In this document: one piece after another, positions 1 to 10,075 of the stretch
Numbering within the stretch: position 1 is the first letter of the stretch
How the letters are laid out: every line of letters starts with the position of its first letter
From: Ctenosaura bakeri
Taxonomy: Eukaryota > Chordata > Lepidosauria > Squamata > Iguanidae
DNA length: 64,000 bases
Assembly: GCA_948474755.1 (NCBI GenBank)
Contig: CAOLHI010000150.1
Location: 682,001 to 746,000, forward strand
Reading direction: 5' to 3'
The notes under the pieces: generated by a model
What the model saw: the letters and a program-made list of their open reading frames with translations, nothing else
The model's database searches: none
What the model was told of the DNA's origin: nothing
Made by a program: the position numbers and the translations under genes

Positions 1-454
1 TTTTACCTTCCAGCAAGGCTGAATTAATTTTCAAGTGTGTTATTTTCAGTGGTGCACTTAAGTCAGCGACAGGGAGTGACAGAGTGTTACTGTGTGTTTC
101 CTAACAGACATTACAATTTCCTAATCTTCTACATGCCAAATTATTAAATAAGCCATTATCTGTAAGCTGGCACAGGGACATTAGAGGAAAAAAAACATTG
201 CAGGGTTAATAACAGCCAGTCTTTTCTTTTGTTTAGTAATCTATGAATTGATCAGGTCAGAGACCGAAAAAATTACTTTCTTGGACTTCAGCTAACGGAC
301 TACCCTAACCAGTATGGGATTTAGTCAGAGAATTCTTGGAACTGTAATACCAAAAATGACTTCTCCAAGTTCGGTATCAGGGCAATACTGATAGCTCTTT
401 AAGAAATCCATCATTGCATTATTTATTATTCCCTTTATTTCTATGAAGAGTTAG
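1..454. other. Unique AT-rich sequence, no feature seen
   Basis: I see no coding frame, structured repeat or recognisable mobile element here. Composition is AT-rich and typical of vertebrate intron or intergenic DNA. Confidence 0.5.
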
Positions 455-656
455 AGCCATTTCTGCACTACACTGTTAGAGTGCTATTATTCCACTTTCA
501 ACACCCTGTGGAATTCTGGGATTTGTAGTTTTCTGAGGCCAAAGAGCTCTCTGGCTGAGAATTCAAAATGCCCCTCCCTAAACTGTAAACACCAGGATTC
601 CATAGGAGGTTGAAAGTGGAATAATAGCACTATAACAGTGTAGTGAGGAAATGGCC
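455..656. mobile_element. Palindromic mini-element, family A (GGCC ends, 3-bp TSD)
   Basis: The two ends are long imperfect inverted repeats. The left end reads AGCCATTTCTGCACTACAC, and the right end carries the complementary GTAGTGAGGAAATGGCC. Both arms contain the block TGCTATTATTCCACTTTCAAC or its complement. TAG lies directly outside both ends (452-454 and 657-659), consistent with a 3-bp target duplication. It has no coding capacity. Related copies or halves occur at 9899-9969, 30033-30107 and 60753-60879. The 3-bp duplication and GGCC end suggest a Harbinger-type transposase, but this is inferred from the ends only. Confidence 0.75.
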
Positions 657-985
657 TAGGATTTTTAACTCCAAATAACTTAAACATACTCAGGCAGTAG
701 CTAGCAATGGTAGCAGTCTGTGTTCACATGGGGAATTCCACTGGAAAATGGTAAATAAATAAATGTAATCTGTTTAGAGTGCAATTAAGCTCTGGTGAAA
801 AATGTAAAGGTTGTCACACAAGCTGCACCTGTTGGTATTACCTCTTTGGTGCCAGGGTAAAAGGTATTGGTTTGCCATACTCTTTTACATCAGGACACTG
901 TAACCTCAATCTATGCATTTCTGCTTCTTACATTTCTGATTTCTGTTTCTGCTTCTGAGAGTCAAACTCCTCAAGGTCAAACTAA

Positions 986-1399
986 GGCCATTTCCGCATG
1001 GGGCGAGGGAATCGCCCCATGCCACCACTTACCAGACTTCTTGACTCCCCGGTCCGGTCCGCGCTGCTCTGGAGCAGTGCGTGCTCGTCACTCTGCGCTG
1101 CTCCGGGGACGAAAATGGCAGCTTCCGGTTGGTCGAGGGTCTCGACCTAAAGCCCGCCCCTGGTGTGAGCCTACAAATCTGCACTGGAGAGTGGGCATGG
1201 AATGGCGCGCTCTGTGCTTTTGAAAGACTTGTTTTAAGCGGTCTTTCAAAAGCATGCTTGATGACCACTTGGGGTTGTTCCGATGCAGGCTGAGGTGCGG
1301 ATCCATGTTAAGTAGGTCCGACCCAGTCCGCTCCCAGGTGCAGACGTCCTCCCTGGAGGACGCTCTGCACTGTTTCTATTAGCCCGTGCGGAAATGGCC
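986..1399. mobile_element. Non-autonomous DNA transposon, family B copy 1
   Basis: A 414-bp element starts GGCCATTTCCGCATGG and ends with the complementary GTGCGGAAATGGCC. It is flanked on both sides by TAA (983-985 and 1400-1402), a clean 3-bp target duplication. The inside is GC-rich and CpG-containing, unlike the surrounding DNA. It has a central inverted repeat, GCTTTTGAAAGAC with its complement around 1217-1252. The interior matches the elements at 27562-28028 and 34240-34666. Open frames across it are artefacts of the GC-rich sequence, not genes. Confidence 0.8.
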
Positions 1400-1402
1400 T
1401 AA

Positions 1403-1813
1403 GTGGCGTATTACCTAGGATTAATCCATTTTCCTTACCTCCCTCAGAGATATATGTCTCAGTAATCAATCTTGCAGATTAATCCCATGGGTACCTTCTA
1501 ATGTCCAATCACAAGATGAAATATGCTAAATGCAAGATAATTAAGTGAGAAGAATCTTGTACTACAACAAACAGATGTCTTTTACCATGGGGAGGAACAT
1601 TTCTGCAAAAAATGAAAGCCAAACTGAACCAAAAAAATCTGACTCTCCAAATATTCCCATTGCCAGCTTTCTGGAAGTATTTTTACATTAGCACGTGTGG
1701 TTAAAAGTTAAAATTCCATGTTTTGGAAAAAAAATTCAAAATCCTAACATCTTTATTAGACAAAACTAAAAATTTGTAAAGTTGTAATAAATAGGCTTTA
1801 ATGTCCATCAAAG
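1403..1813. other. Unique AT-rich sequence, no feature seen
   Basis: No reading frame, repeat or regulatory motif is recognisable here. Confidence 0.5.
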
Positions 1814-2127
1814 TACAGTGGCCCCTCCATTTTTTGCAAGGATTTGGAGTTCAAAACCCTTGTGAAAGTAGAAAAAACAGTGAATAACTCCCCAACCCTG
1901 TGTGTGCCTTCCCCCTTTTGTCTGTGCCAGGGCAAAAGGCAAGGGAATGGGAGGGGGAGCACTTCCCTCTATTCCCTTGCCTTTTGCCTGGGCGCACTTG
2001 CCTTCCTTCTCTGCATCCAGCAAAATGCAAGGGAATGGGGAGAGAAGAATTGGGGGGAAGGCACGCACAAGCCTCTTGAATAATCAAATTTGCAAAATTC
2101 AAATCCATGAATGTAGAGAGAGGACTT
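1814..2127. mobile_element. Non-autonomous DNA transposon relic with TACAGTGG end
   Basis: The left end begins TACAGTGGCCCCTCCATTTT. The right part contains CAAATCCATGAATGTAGAGA, roughly its complement, so the two ends form degenerate terminal inverted repeats. The interior holds an internal duplication: a stretch with GGCAAAAGGCAAGGGAATGG and its inverted counterpart near 1970-1990. It resembles the abundant vertebrate elements that start CAGTGGTCCCTC. Frames of 79-158 codons crossing it on both strands are not genes. The exact right boundary is uncertain. Confidence 0.55.
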
Positions 2128-2703
2128 CAGTTGACACCCAGCTGAGGTTCCATATGAGATATTTATTGCTGCTCTTGTTATTTGCCATTAGTTGGCTTCA
2201 AATTTACATTGACCCTATAAATGAGATACTTCCAAGAGATGCCTTCATCAGATGTTCTGCTCAGGTCTTGCAAATGCAGGGCCATGATTTTTTTGATTGT
2301 ATCAATCGACATGTAGTGCAGTATTTGTCTTTCTGTACTACTTTTCATTTTATTCAGCAGTGTCGTCTTTTCTGTTGACTCACATCATCTCATTATATGT
2401 CCAAAGTATTACAGCCTTATTTTGGTAATCTTGGCTTCTAATGGGAGTTCAGGCCTCATTTGCTTTAGGATCCATTTATTTGTCTTTTTAGCAGTCTGTG
2501 GTAGCTGCAAAACTCTCCAACAGCACATTTCAAATGAGCTGATTGCTTCCTGTCAACTTGCTCCACTATTCAGCTTTCACAATCATACCTAGAAATTGGA
2601 AATATTGGAAATATTATGGCATGGATGTTTCTAACTTCATTATTTCATAATCTAACTTTACATTTGTGGATCTTACCTAATTCTTTCATAGCTTTTAGTC
2701 TGA
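2128..2703. other. Unique sequence, no feature seen
   Basis: AT-rich sequence without a recognisable gene or repeat. Confidence 0.4.
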
Positions 2704-3100
2704 AGCCCTTTCTGCATCCTACCTTTTCTTTGCGCTGGGGTGCGGTGCTTGCGTGAGCAGCTTCTTGTGAGAGGCCCTTGCATCCAGGTTTCTTCAGCTC
2801 CGCACGAGCTTCCTGCTCCTGAGAGAGCCCCATCTCTTTCTTTCGCAGTGCAGCCTGGGACCTTCCCAGGCTGCACTGAGACAGCAAGCGCAACCGACCC
2901 GGCTCCTGAGGCTCCACATGCAAGCAATGTGTGACCACGCACCATTTTCGGCTTAAAGCCAAAAATGAAAAAGTGCATGAGCAGCGCCTGCCAGGCCCTG
3001 GAGCATTGCGCAAATGTGAGTGCGTTGTGTGGACCGCTCCTCACATTTGCGTGACACTCAAGGGACCCTTTTGCATGGAAAATGCCATGTGAAAAGGGCC
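2704..3100. mobile_element. Non-autonomous DNA transposon, family C copy 1
   Basis: A 397-bp GC-rich insert begins AGCCCTTTCTGCATCC and ends GCCATGTGAAAAGGGCC. TGA stands directly outside both ends (2701-2703 and 3101-3103), a 3-bp target duplication. It contains CATTTTTGGCTTTAAGCCGAAAATG-like inverted blocks near 2941-2970. It is the reverse-orientation relative of the element at 31526-31945. Several 60-120 codon frames run across it in different frames; all are in non-coding transposon sequence. Confidence 0.75.
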
Positions 3101-3103
3101 TGA

Positions 3104-5910
3104 GAGGTGCTGTAATCTTGTGACAATGTGGCTAGGGGGATGCAGCCAAAGAGTGTGGCTATAAAGGCTATTAGAATGAACAACCTTCACTTCTGAATTT
3201 ATCTTCTTGCTAACTTTTGCACTTGAAGGATAAAGTAGGTCAGAACCAGCTCCTGGTTTAGGATGGAGCTTGATAGATACAGGAGTTAGGGAACAACAAT
3301 AGATATTTGCCGGACAGCTCTGAATTCTGTTGACCTTTCTGACTTTGAGTGTTTAATATACATCTGACTTAGTGTCTTTGATGAGCAAAGCTGGGTGGAA
3401 GCTGGTGGGATCATTGAAGGGCAATTCAAGAAAAGGTATGGGATGGTTTCAGAGAATGGGTGGTGATTCTAGGACCCTCTAATTTGGAATTCTCAAAGAA
3501 TGCCTCCAAGAACACTGTGCTGCAATTTCATTATCTGCTTCTGCATTTCAATACTCTCTAAATTCACTCCATGGTATTAATAATGTATAGCTAGAGTTGA
3601 AGGTTTAGTGGTGCTGGAGTGTGCAAAGTTAATGTGATGAATAACTGTCTATAAATGTATAAGTCAGTAAATATATTTTGCTATTAACCCAAGTTCATTG
3701 TGCTCTTGTCACAAGCATTTTTTTTTCTGCCCTGGGGAGTAACCTGGTAATACTTCTGAATTAAATCTGGGAAGCCATTACCAGGGTACTTATTTTTTCG
3801 CCTTTGCCTGTTTCTCCCAAAAGATTGAAGAGAGCATTTTTTCCCCTTGATCCCCTTTAAAGCTGCTGTAGTCTGAATTTAAAAATCCATGAACCTGATG
3901 TTGTTTCGTTCAACCTGATCTTTACTTCAATGACACTATAGATGTCTGTATGTCTGTTATCCACATGGTCGATTATAGAATCACAAAACTTGATATGTTA
4001 TCTAATGGAATCAAAATAAAGACTATAGTAAAGTTTCGCAATTGGCAATTGTTGGGTTTGGCCTATTTTGCACAGTGCTTGGTGTGAATTTTTTTTTAAG
4101 GAATGTAGGTGTTATTGGTCAGACTTTACTTTCGTAAGGAAAATCACCACCAATTTAGGGATGCAAATCTTTGCTTGCTTATTTCTTGCAAACAAGAATG
4201 AAGAATTTCAGGTTTTCTTCCCTCCTCATTGGGTGATATTCTAAGGAGTTTTGTACATTTTGGTAATATTTTCCTGTTTTCAGAACTTCTTTTTGAAAAA
4301 TGTGTTTTTGCAAAACATTGTTGTTTTTCCCTTTTCTCTCTCTCTCTCTTTTTCTAAAAAGCTAGTGTTTTCCTACAAATGATTCTTTCACAAAAACATC
4401 CTAAAGTGAAAGAAGTCTTGTGTCGCAGCTGATAGTATTTTCAACAGGGTGTCTCAGTGTCTCAAGGACAAGGAAATTGGTGACTATCTTTTATACCCCT
4501 ATCAACATCAAGCTGAGTTTCACTAGCTAAATTTCCTTGTATTGTATAAAGCTAAAGTAGTATTTGATTTCACCTGTGGTGCAGTGCTTCAGGTGAACTA
4601 TTCATTCTCTTTCTGCTTTACTTGATTTTCTGGAGTGGGAAAAAAAACAGAGGAGATTTGTACATAACAAAAGAAGCTTATCTCGCCAAAGGGGCTATTA
4701 TCATTTCTTCCAACTTTTCAGGAGCTTGAAAATTAGCATGTCCTTCAGGCACGTCTTATTATAGTATGTGAATACAGTATCAGTCGTGTCAATTAGAAAG
4801 CAAGAAGTTTGATTCTTTCTGTTGTCCACCATGTTGGTAGATGCATGTCACCATGCACATGAGTTATGAATAGTGGCGTTGTTCATCTGACAGTTTAATG
4901 ACGACTTTTATTCTTTATTAGAAATCTCGTTTAATGAATATTGGTGGCCAGCAATCACATATCTGGAAGTTGAAACTGTGAACTGGGACAAGCCAAGTAT
5001 GTACAATACAACAGCCTTCTTCTATCAGTAGAGGTTGCTTATGCAATATAGAACTCTGGAAAAATGAGAGTCAGACAACATATAGCGAGTGTTCAGGAAG
5101 AGAGTAGGGTCTCTGCTTCAGAGGTTCACCTTGAATTACTGGAGGTAACAAGAATGTAGATTGATGAGGTGGTGGAACTACAATGCTCATTTTCACTGTT
5201 TTTCCCCACACATTGTTGTAAGTTTTAGGATGCCCAGAAAACACTTACCTAGGAGTGAGAAACCAGTTTAACACAGAATGCCAGAAGGCATGGCTGCATC
5301 CCCATCATCACTAGGTCCCTCAACCAAAGTGATAGCTGGAGACTTTCCAGCCAGTGTTCAGTTGATAATACAGCTTTGTCTCTACTCCTCTTTCTCACTT
5401 ATTGATGAAGTGAGGAGAGACTGAAGCACGCTGCGTTTTGCTAAGTGGCGGAGGTATCAGGGCTAAGCTTCCACCTTCACCTTTGCTCTCTTTTCATCTT
5501 CCCCTTGTGGAAGAAGTCAAGGAAAGAGAAAAGCGACTGCACTTTGACCTCAAACCTGTGGCCTGCCCCAACCAGGAAAGCAAGGAAGGAGTAAAGCTAT
5601 GGTCTGACAACTGTAGCTTGGTTGTTGTGGCACTATATTTCCCTTCTGTGATGGTATAAGGCTTTGGGGAGGGGGTGGGCTGATCTGAGGGCACGAGACA
5701 GGTTTTTACACCCCCGGATTGGACTGTCTCAGAAGCTACTTTTAAAAAAATACAAAGCAAACCCAAATAAAAGTGATGAATGGAGGAAAGGTAAATATAA
5801 CTGTTGTTATTGGGGGTTCTATGTATTATCTTCTCTGTTCCTTGCTATAAAGATTCAATATGTAAAGAGAAGAGAAGAAAATGGGATGGTTCTTTAATGC
5901 CTGCCTAGTA
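3104..5910. other. Long unique stretch, no gene recognised
   Basis: About 2.8 kb of AT-rich DNA. There is a short CT run near 4336-4350 and scattered homopolymers. I found no splice-flanked coding frame, no LINE or SINE and no terminal repeats. A 73-codon frame at 5438-5659 has no recognisable product and is best treated as chance. Confidence 0.45.
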
Positions 5911-6065
5911 ATGATAATCAGGCTTGGGCAGAAAGGGTAAAAGGAAGCATTGTTAATACACCAGCATGAGGCCAATTTAAAGTAAGGGAAATACTTTAAA
6001 TTGGCAGCATGCTGCTGTATTAACAATGTTTCATTTTACCTCGCCTGCACAAGTCTGATTATCAT
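5911..6065. repeat. Long inverted repeat: 74-bp arms, 7-nt loop
   Basis: Arm 1 is 5911-5984 and arm 2 is 5992-6065. Comparing arm 1 with the complement of arm 2 gives 63 identities in 74 positions. The intervening loop is AGGGAAA (5985-5991). The best-matched parts are the outer ATGATAATCA and the inner TGCCAATTTAAAGTA region. No target duplication is obvious. It could be a palindromic mini-transposon, an old inverted duplication from template switching, or a source of hairpin RNA. Confidence 0.8.
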
Positions 6066-7725
6066 GATTTAACTGCAATAGGATTTTCAGCTAAAAGACT
6101 TTAACGCACAAAAATGTCTTTTCAGCATATTATTAATTAGGATGCTAGCTCAGGCTGTCTAAATTAGTCTCCTCTTATGCTTATTGTATGTAGGGACACA
6201 TATACCCATAAAGGCCACATCCATGGACATTCTCTCTTTCCAACCTGGGCAAAGGGCATGGATGGGTTTCACTCATTTTTTTCAAAGGAAAAAAAGCAGT
6301 TGAGGGGTGGGTTTTTCCTCTGTCAGGGCCATATTCCCTCTTGGCCATCTCTTTCTTTCTGGCACCTCCATTTCTCTACCCCTATTTCTCACTCAGCTGG
6401 CAGGGGTGGGAAAGATTGTTCTTGTCAGAGATCTGAACTGCTTGCTTGCAGAAGACTTGGAATTAGTCACAGGGCTGCCTGAAATTTGGCTGAGGAGTTT
6501 AGGCTGTTTGCCCTGATGTGCTGCATGGAGAAGTTCATATGTCTTGCTTTTCTGGCAAGTGAACCCAAAATCCATGAACCAACCAACCAACCAAGTCAGC
6601 TTACTACTAGGAAGAGCTTACAAACAAAACAAGACAAAACAAAAGAAAACAAAACACAAAGACAAAACACCAGAAGTGTACCTATTCTCTTTCTCCTCTC
6701 CATCCCGTTACACTGAAGGAGCCAAAGATCTGAGTTAGCTTTTTCATCTGTGAAGCTCTGCTGAATTCTTGATGGCCTGGGAATGCAAATATTCCTCTGG
6801 TAGTCTTCTGGCTCCTCCTCTGTTTAAAGAGGGACACAGAGGCAAATGTATAATCATAAAACGAACTGCTGGCACTGTATGAAGCCAATATCCATTTTAA
6901 ATAGCCAGAATGTCATCAGAGGCTAAGGCAGTGGCAAAAATGTCATTGAAACACAGAACTGTCACAGGATCAATGTCTCCTGCCTGGAAAATAAACATTG
7001 TGAGTTTGATTGGCCACTTATCGAGCAGCGGGATACCATTATTTTTTGATCTTGCAGTATATAGATGTTAGCTGTTTACCAAGGATAAAATAGGAAGGCA
7101 TCCGCTTTGTTTGGAATCTGCTTGAAGCAATTTCTCCCTGAATGTTGAGGGCTGAATGGAAATGGGAGGCGCAATGTACTCAGGAGTTTTTCTTCTTTTA
7201 AAAAATTGTGAAAGAGTTAGAATATCTGACCTTAAGAAGAGCTCATGCCCACATGAGCTTCTGTTTTGAACAAGGTAAATTGGAATGATGACTCATGCAA
7301 GATAATAGGTGGAACTTCTCTGCAGAGACTCTGCTTCTGACTGTCTCTGCTAAGATTTTGACTGAATAGTCTTATCCCATCCCACCAAGATGCTGATCTT
7401 ATTTTGGGGATAGGATTCAGTGTTTTGTATAGCTCTTATAAAGTTCAGACTCAAAGCTGAAGCTGCTTTGCTCCCCCACTAGCAGAGCTACCATCTCCAC
7501 TGCCCTTCCACTCCTCTACATCCAGCTCTTAAGGTTATCCTGAAGGAAATTCTGATTACTTCCAATTGGTCATTAGAGATTGTAAGGATTCCCTTCCTCC
7601 TTTCCTCCTACTTGATCACTTTTGTACAGAAGAGAAAGAAAAGAAGGAAAGGTGGCCACTCTTGACCAGTGTTTTCAAGCCTTGTCTGAAAACCTTTAAT
7701 TTTTCCTTTCCTTTTCCTGCATGTA
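6066..7725. other. Unique stretch with short AACC and AAAAC runs, no gene seen
   Basis: There is a small CAAC/AACC run near 6578-6596 and an AAAC/AAAAG-rich stretch at 6620-6670. The rest is unique. Several 60-100 codon frames around 6180-6890 overlap on both strands without recognisable domains. Confidence 0.4.
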
Positions 7726-7989
7726 GGAAAAAGGAGGAAGAGGAGGAGGAGGAGGAGGAGGGCAGGAGGAGGAGGAGGAGGAGGAGGGCAGGAGGAGGAG
7801 GAGGAGGGCAGGAGGAGGAGGAGGAGGAGGAGGAGGAGGGCAGGAGGAGGAGGGGAGGAGGAGGAGGAGGAGGAGGAGGGCAGGAGGAGGAGGGCAGGAG
7901 GAGGAGGGGAGGAGGAGGAGGAGGGAGGGGGGAGGCAGAGGGGGAGGAGGAGGAGGAGGGGGAGGAGGAGGAGGAGGGGGAGGGAAGTA
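7726..7989 (+). repeat. GGA/GGAGGA polypurine tract
   Basis: About 260 bp consist almost wholly of purines on the plus strand. GGA triplets are interrupted by GGCAGG at fairly regular spacing, so a longer unit built from GGAGGAGGAGGGCA can be seen. A short AGT run follows (7986-8000). Such tracts can form triplex (H-DNA) or G-quadruplex structures and are often length-variable. Translations in any frame are pure Glu/Gly/Arg or Ser/Pro and should not be annotated as protein. Confidence 0.95.
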
Positions 7990-8239
7990 GTAGTAGTAGT
8001 GAAGTGTCATAGGAACAAAGCATCCAAAGAAGCTATTTGGAGTCAAGAGGAAAACTTCAGGGAATCAGGGTTAAAGACGAGGAGAAGAGACTGAAAAATG
8101 ATTTTCTACACAACTGAGGTTTGATTTAAACACAACTGTAGGTGTGAAGGAAAAAAAATCCTGCAGCATCTCATGCTCTTTTTAGTTTAAACAGGATCAT
8201 CATCTTGCATGAGTATAGGTGGCCTAGACTGGCATATAA

Positions 8240-8410
8240 TCATTCTGTATTCACACTGTACAGTTATAGCAATTTAATACCAACTCAAAAGTCTCTAACA
8301 GTTTGTACTTAACTACAGCATTAGGTGACTCTAGCACAGAATTCTAAGCATTCGGGATATTACAAATCCCAGATTTCTATAGGACAGAGGCATGGCATGT
8401 AACAGCAGAA
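8240..8410. mobile_element. Degenerate hairpin-type DNA transposon relic, family G
   Basis: It has left-side ACAGTTATAGCAATTTAATACC and, on the right, an AATCCCAGATTTCTATAGGACAGAGGCATGG-like block. The arrangement resembles the abundant squamate mini-elements with TAGCA..TTTAAT arms around an AGAATTCTAAG core. Other copies lie near 21427-21690 and 32868-33080. Ends are not sharp and no target duplication is seen. Confidence 0.45.
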
Positions 8411-8676
8411 CGCCCACATTTAACACGGGGAAAGGATGTTATGTGCATGTGGCCCACAAAGCTGTTCTGTGCCCCTGGGTCCTTCCAAAACTCCCATGAT
8501 TTGGGGATCTAAATTCGGAAAATTGTATCTTAAGAAGCCTCTATAAGTTGTTTTGGCTCCTGGAGCCCAATCTATGCCTGTCTGCCATGAAAATGAAATG
8601 AATGTGACTGGGGAACTATCAGTGGTCCGATAATTCTCTTCCATATGAGCATCCATCATGATGTTGGAGCTACTGC

Positions 8677-9556
8677 TGTTACCCTGTATTCTGGGGGTCC
8701 CAGGAGTGACGCCCAAATAACCAAATATAAACACAAGATGGGGAAATTAACTCAAGCACTCTCTTAAGCTAGCGAGAGGCAGGGTAACTTAGCAGGGATC
8801 TTGCAACCCTATGTATACAGCGTCAGGCCAGAAGAGCAGTCAGACAAGATTTTAAAATAGTAAATTACTATCTTTATTAAAGGACAAACAACAGAAAAGA
8901 CACCACAAGCGCACAGCTAATTTAGGAAATTAGAAATAGGAGTTTTCGAGGGAAATGGGTGATACGACACCTTATCTCGTAGTCCTGGAGAAAAGTGAAG
9001 GATTGCAGGGAAGAAAGCTCAGCGTGGTTCGCTGAGGGGAGCTCATCAGACTGAACGACAGCAAGGCTGGATGGAATTCAGAAGCGATCTGAGGTGGACT
9101 CGGAATCGGGGACCTTTTATAGGGTGGATTGTGCCTACAGGCCATGCCATGCTCGGTGAGAACAAAGGAAATTTGGAGTGGGACAAAAGCATTGGAAAAG
9201 GTCAGGTTTTACATGATTAGCTTAGCACTGGATAACACTAGTGCAGCCAGTATGCAAATGGCTCAGCATTGAGAGGGTGCCGGCTCAGGGCCGTGTGTCT
9301 TTGTGTAAAGTCGCGCTTAAGCAAGATGTGTTTGCAAGAAATAGTCCCTGAAGCAATGGAGTGGTATTAATCTGCCTGCCCAAGTGGGGATTGGAATGTC
9401 CAACCATTACCGGCCGCGCCTGATTATGTGCTTGTCCGGTGGCCCTTGCAAACATGTGGAGCAGCGTGGCAGAGAAAGGTCAAGTGAAGGCCAAATAAGT
9501 TTGATATCAAGGCGATATCTAGTGCTATCACCGGGCATGTCATAACCGTGGTAACA
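8677..9556 (-). mobile_element. Solo LTR, ERV-like, copy 1
   Basis: An 880-bp unit starts TGTTACCCTG and ends GGTAACA, so the ends form the short inverted repeat TGTTAC/GTAACA. CTGC (8673-8676 and 9557-9560) lies directly outside both ends, a 4-bp target duplication. Read on the minus strand it has a TATA-like box (complement of CTTTTATAGGG, about 9114-9124) and, downstream, an AATAAA signal (complement at 8873-8878). This is the U3-R-U5 order expected of an LTR. No internal viral sequence adjoins it, so it is a solo LTR left by recombination. It shares ends and layout with 26462-27453. Confidence 0.75.
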
Positions 9557-9705
9557 CTGCCAAGCCTACCGAACTACCAAGGTAGATGTTTGTCCCAGGG
9601 AAGAGCTCTGCTGCAGAGCTTAGGAGGCATTTTAAAGAATTAGTCTTTAAGAATTAATTGAGAATGAATCATGGTTTTAAAGAAGAATTAATTTAATGAC
9701 AGACA

Positions 9706-9898
9706 GGTAGCATGGTGCAATGCTTTGAGCATTGGGCTATGACCCTAGAGACCAGGGTTTGTTTTCCTGATTGGCCATGGAAGCCCACTGGATGACCTTA
9801 GATGCGTCACACTCTCAGCTCCAGAAAACCCCATATTAGGCTCACCTTAGGGTCACCATAAGTCAGAAATGACTTGAAGGTACTCAACAACAACAACT
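9706..9898 (+). mobile_element. tRNA-derived SINE, Sauria-like, copy 1
   Basis: The tRNA-like head GTAGCATGGTGCAATG is followed by a degenerate B box (AGACCAGGGTTTGTTTTCC). Then come the body motif CATGGAAGCCCACTGGATGACC and a tail AAGTCAGAAATGACTTGAAGG ending in a CAA run. The tail is of the Bov-B LINE type, so Bov-B reverse transcriptase probably mobilised it. It is moderately diverged and not a functional tRNA gene. Confidence 0.8.
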
Positions 9899-9969
9899 GC
9901 AAACCTCAGGATTCCATGGGATGTTGAAAGTGGAATAATAGCACTACAATAGTGTGATGTGGAAAGGCC
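9899..9969. mobile_element. Half of a family A palindromic element
   Basis: It contains GGATTCCATGGGATGTTG, AAAGTGGAATAATAGCAC and an end GTGGAAAGGCC, matching the right arm of the 455-656 element. The left arm is missing; the SINE abuts it directly. Confidence 0.65.
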
Positions 9970-9992
9970 CATAGTTTGCATTCAATTAACTC

Positions 9993-10075
9993 AGGAGAGG
10001 AGAGGAGAGGAGAGGAGAGGAGAGGGGAGGGGAGAGGAGAGGAGAGGGGAGGGGAGGGGAGGGGAGGGGAGGGGA
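9993..10075 (+). repeat. GGAGA/GGGGA simple repeat
   Basis: An uninterrupted purine run of 5-bp units, first GGAGA then GGGGA. It is a second polypurine microsatellite within 2 kb of the GGA tract. Confidence 0.95.

Noticed and set aside
1902..2378. 158-codon plus-strand frame with a hydrophobic segment
   Set aside because: Its first third is a DNA-transposon relic with terminal inverted repeats and the rest has no recognisable domain.
7726..7989. Possible CRISPR-like array from regularly spaced GGCAGG
   Set aside because: There are no unique spacers between the repeats; it is a simple purine repeat in vertebrate DNA.
7566..8023. 148-codon plus-strand and 135- and 116-codon minus-strand frames rich in Glu/Gly or Ser/Pro
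   Set aside because: They are translations of the GGA polypurine tract, and three overlapping frames are open merely because the repeat lacks stops.
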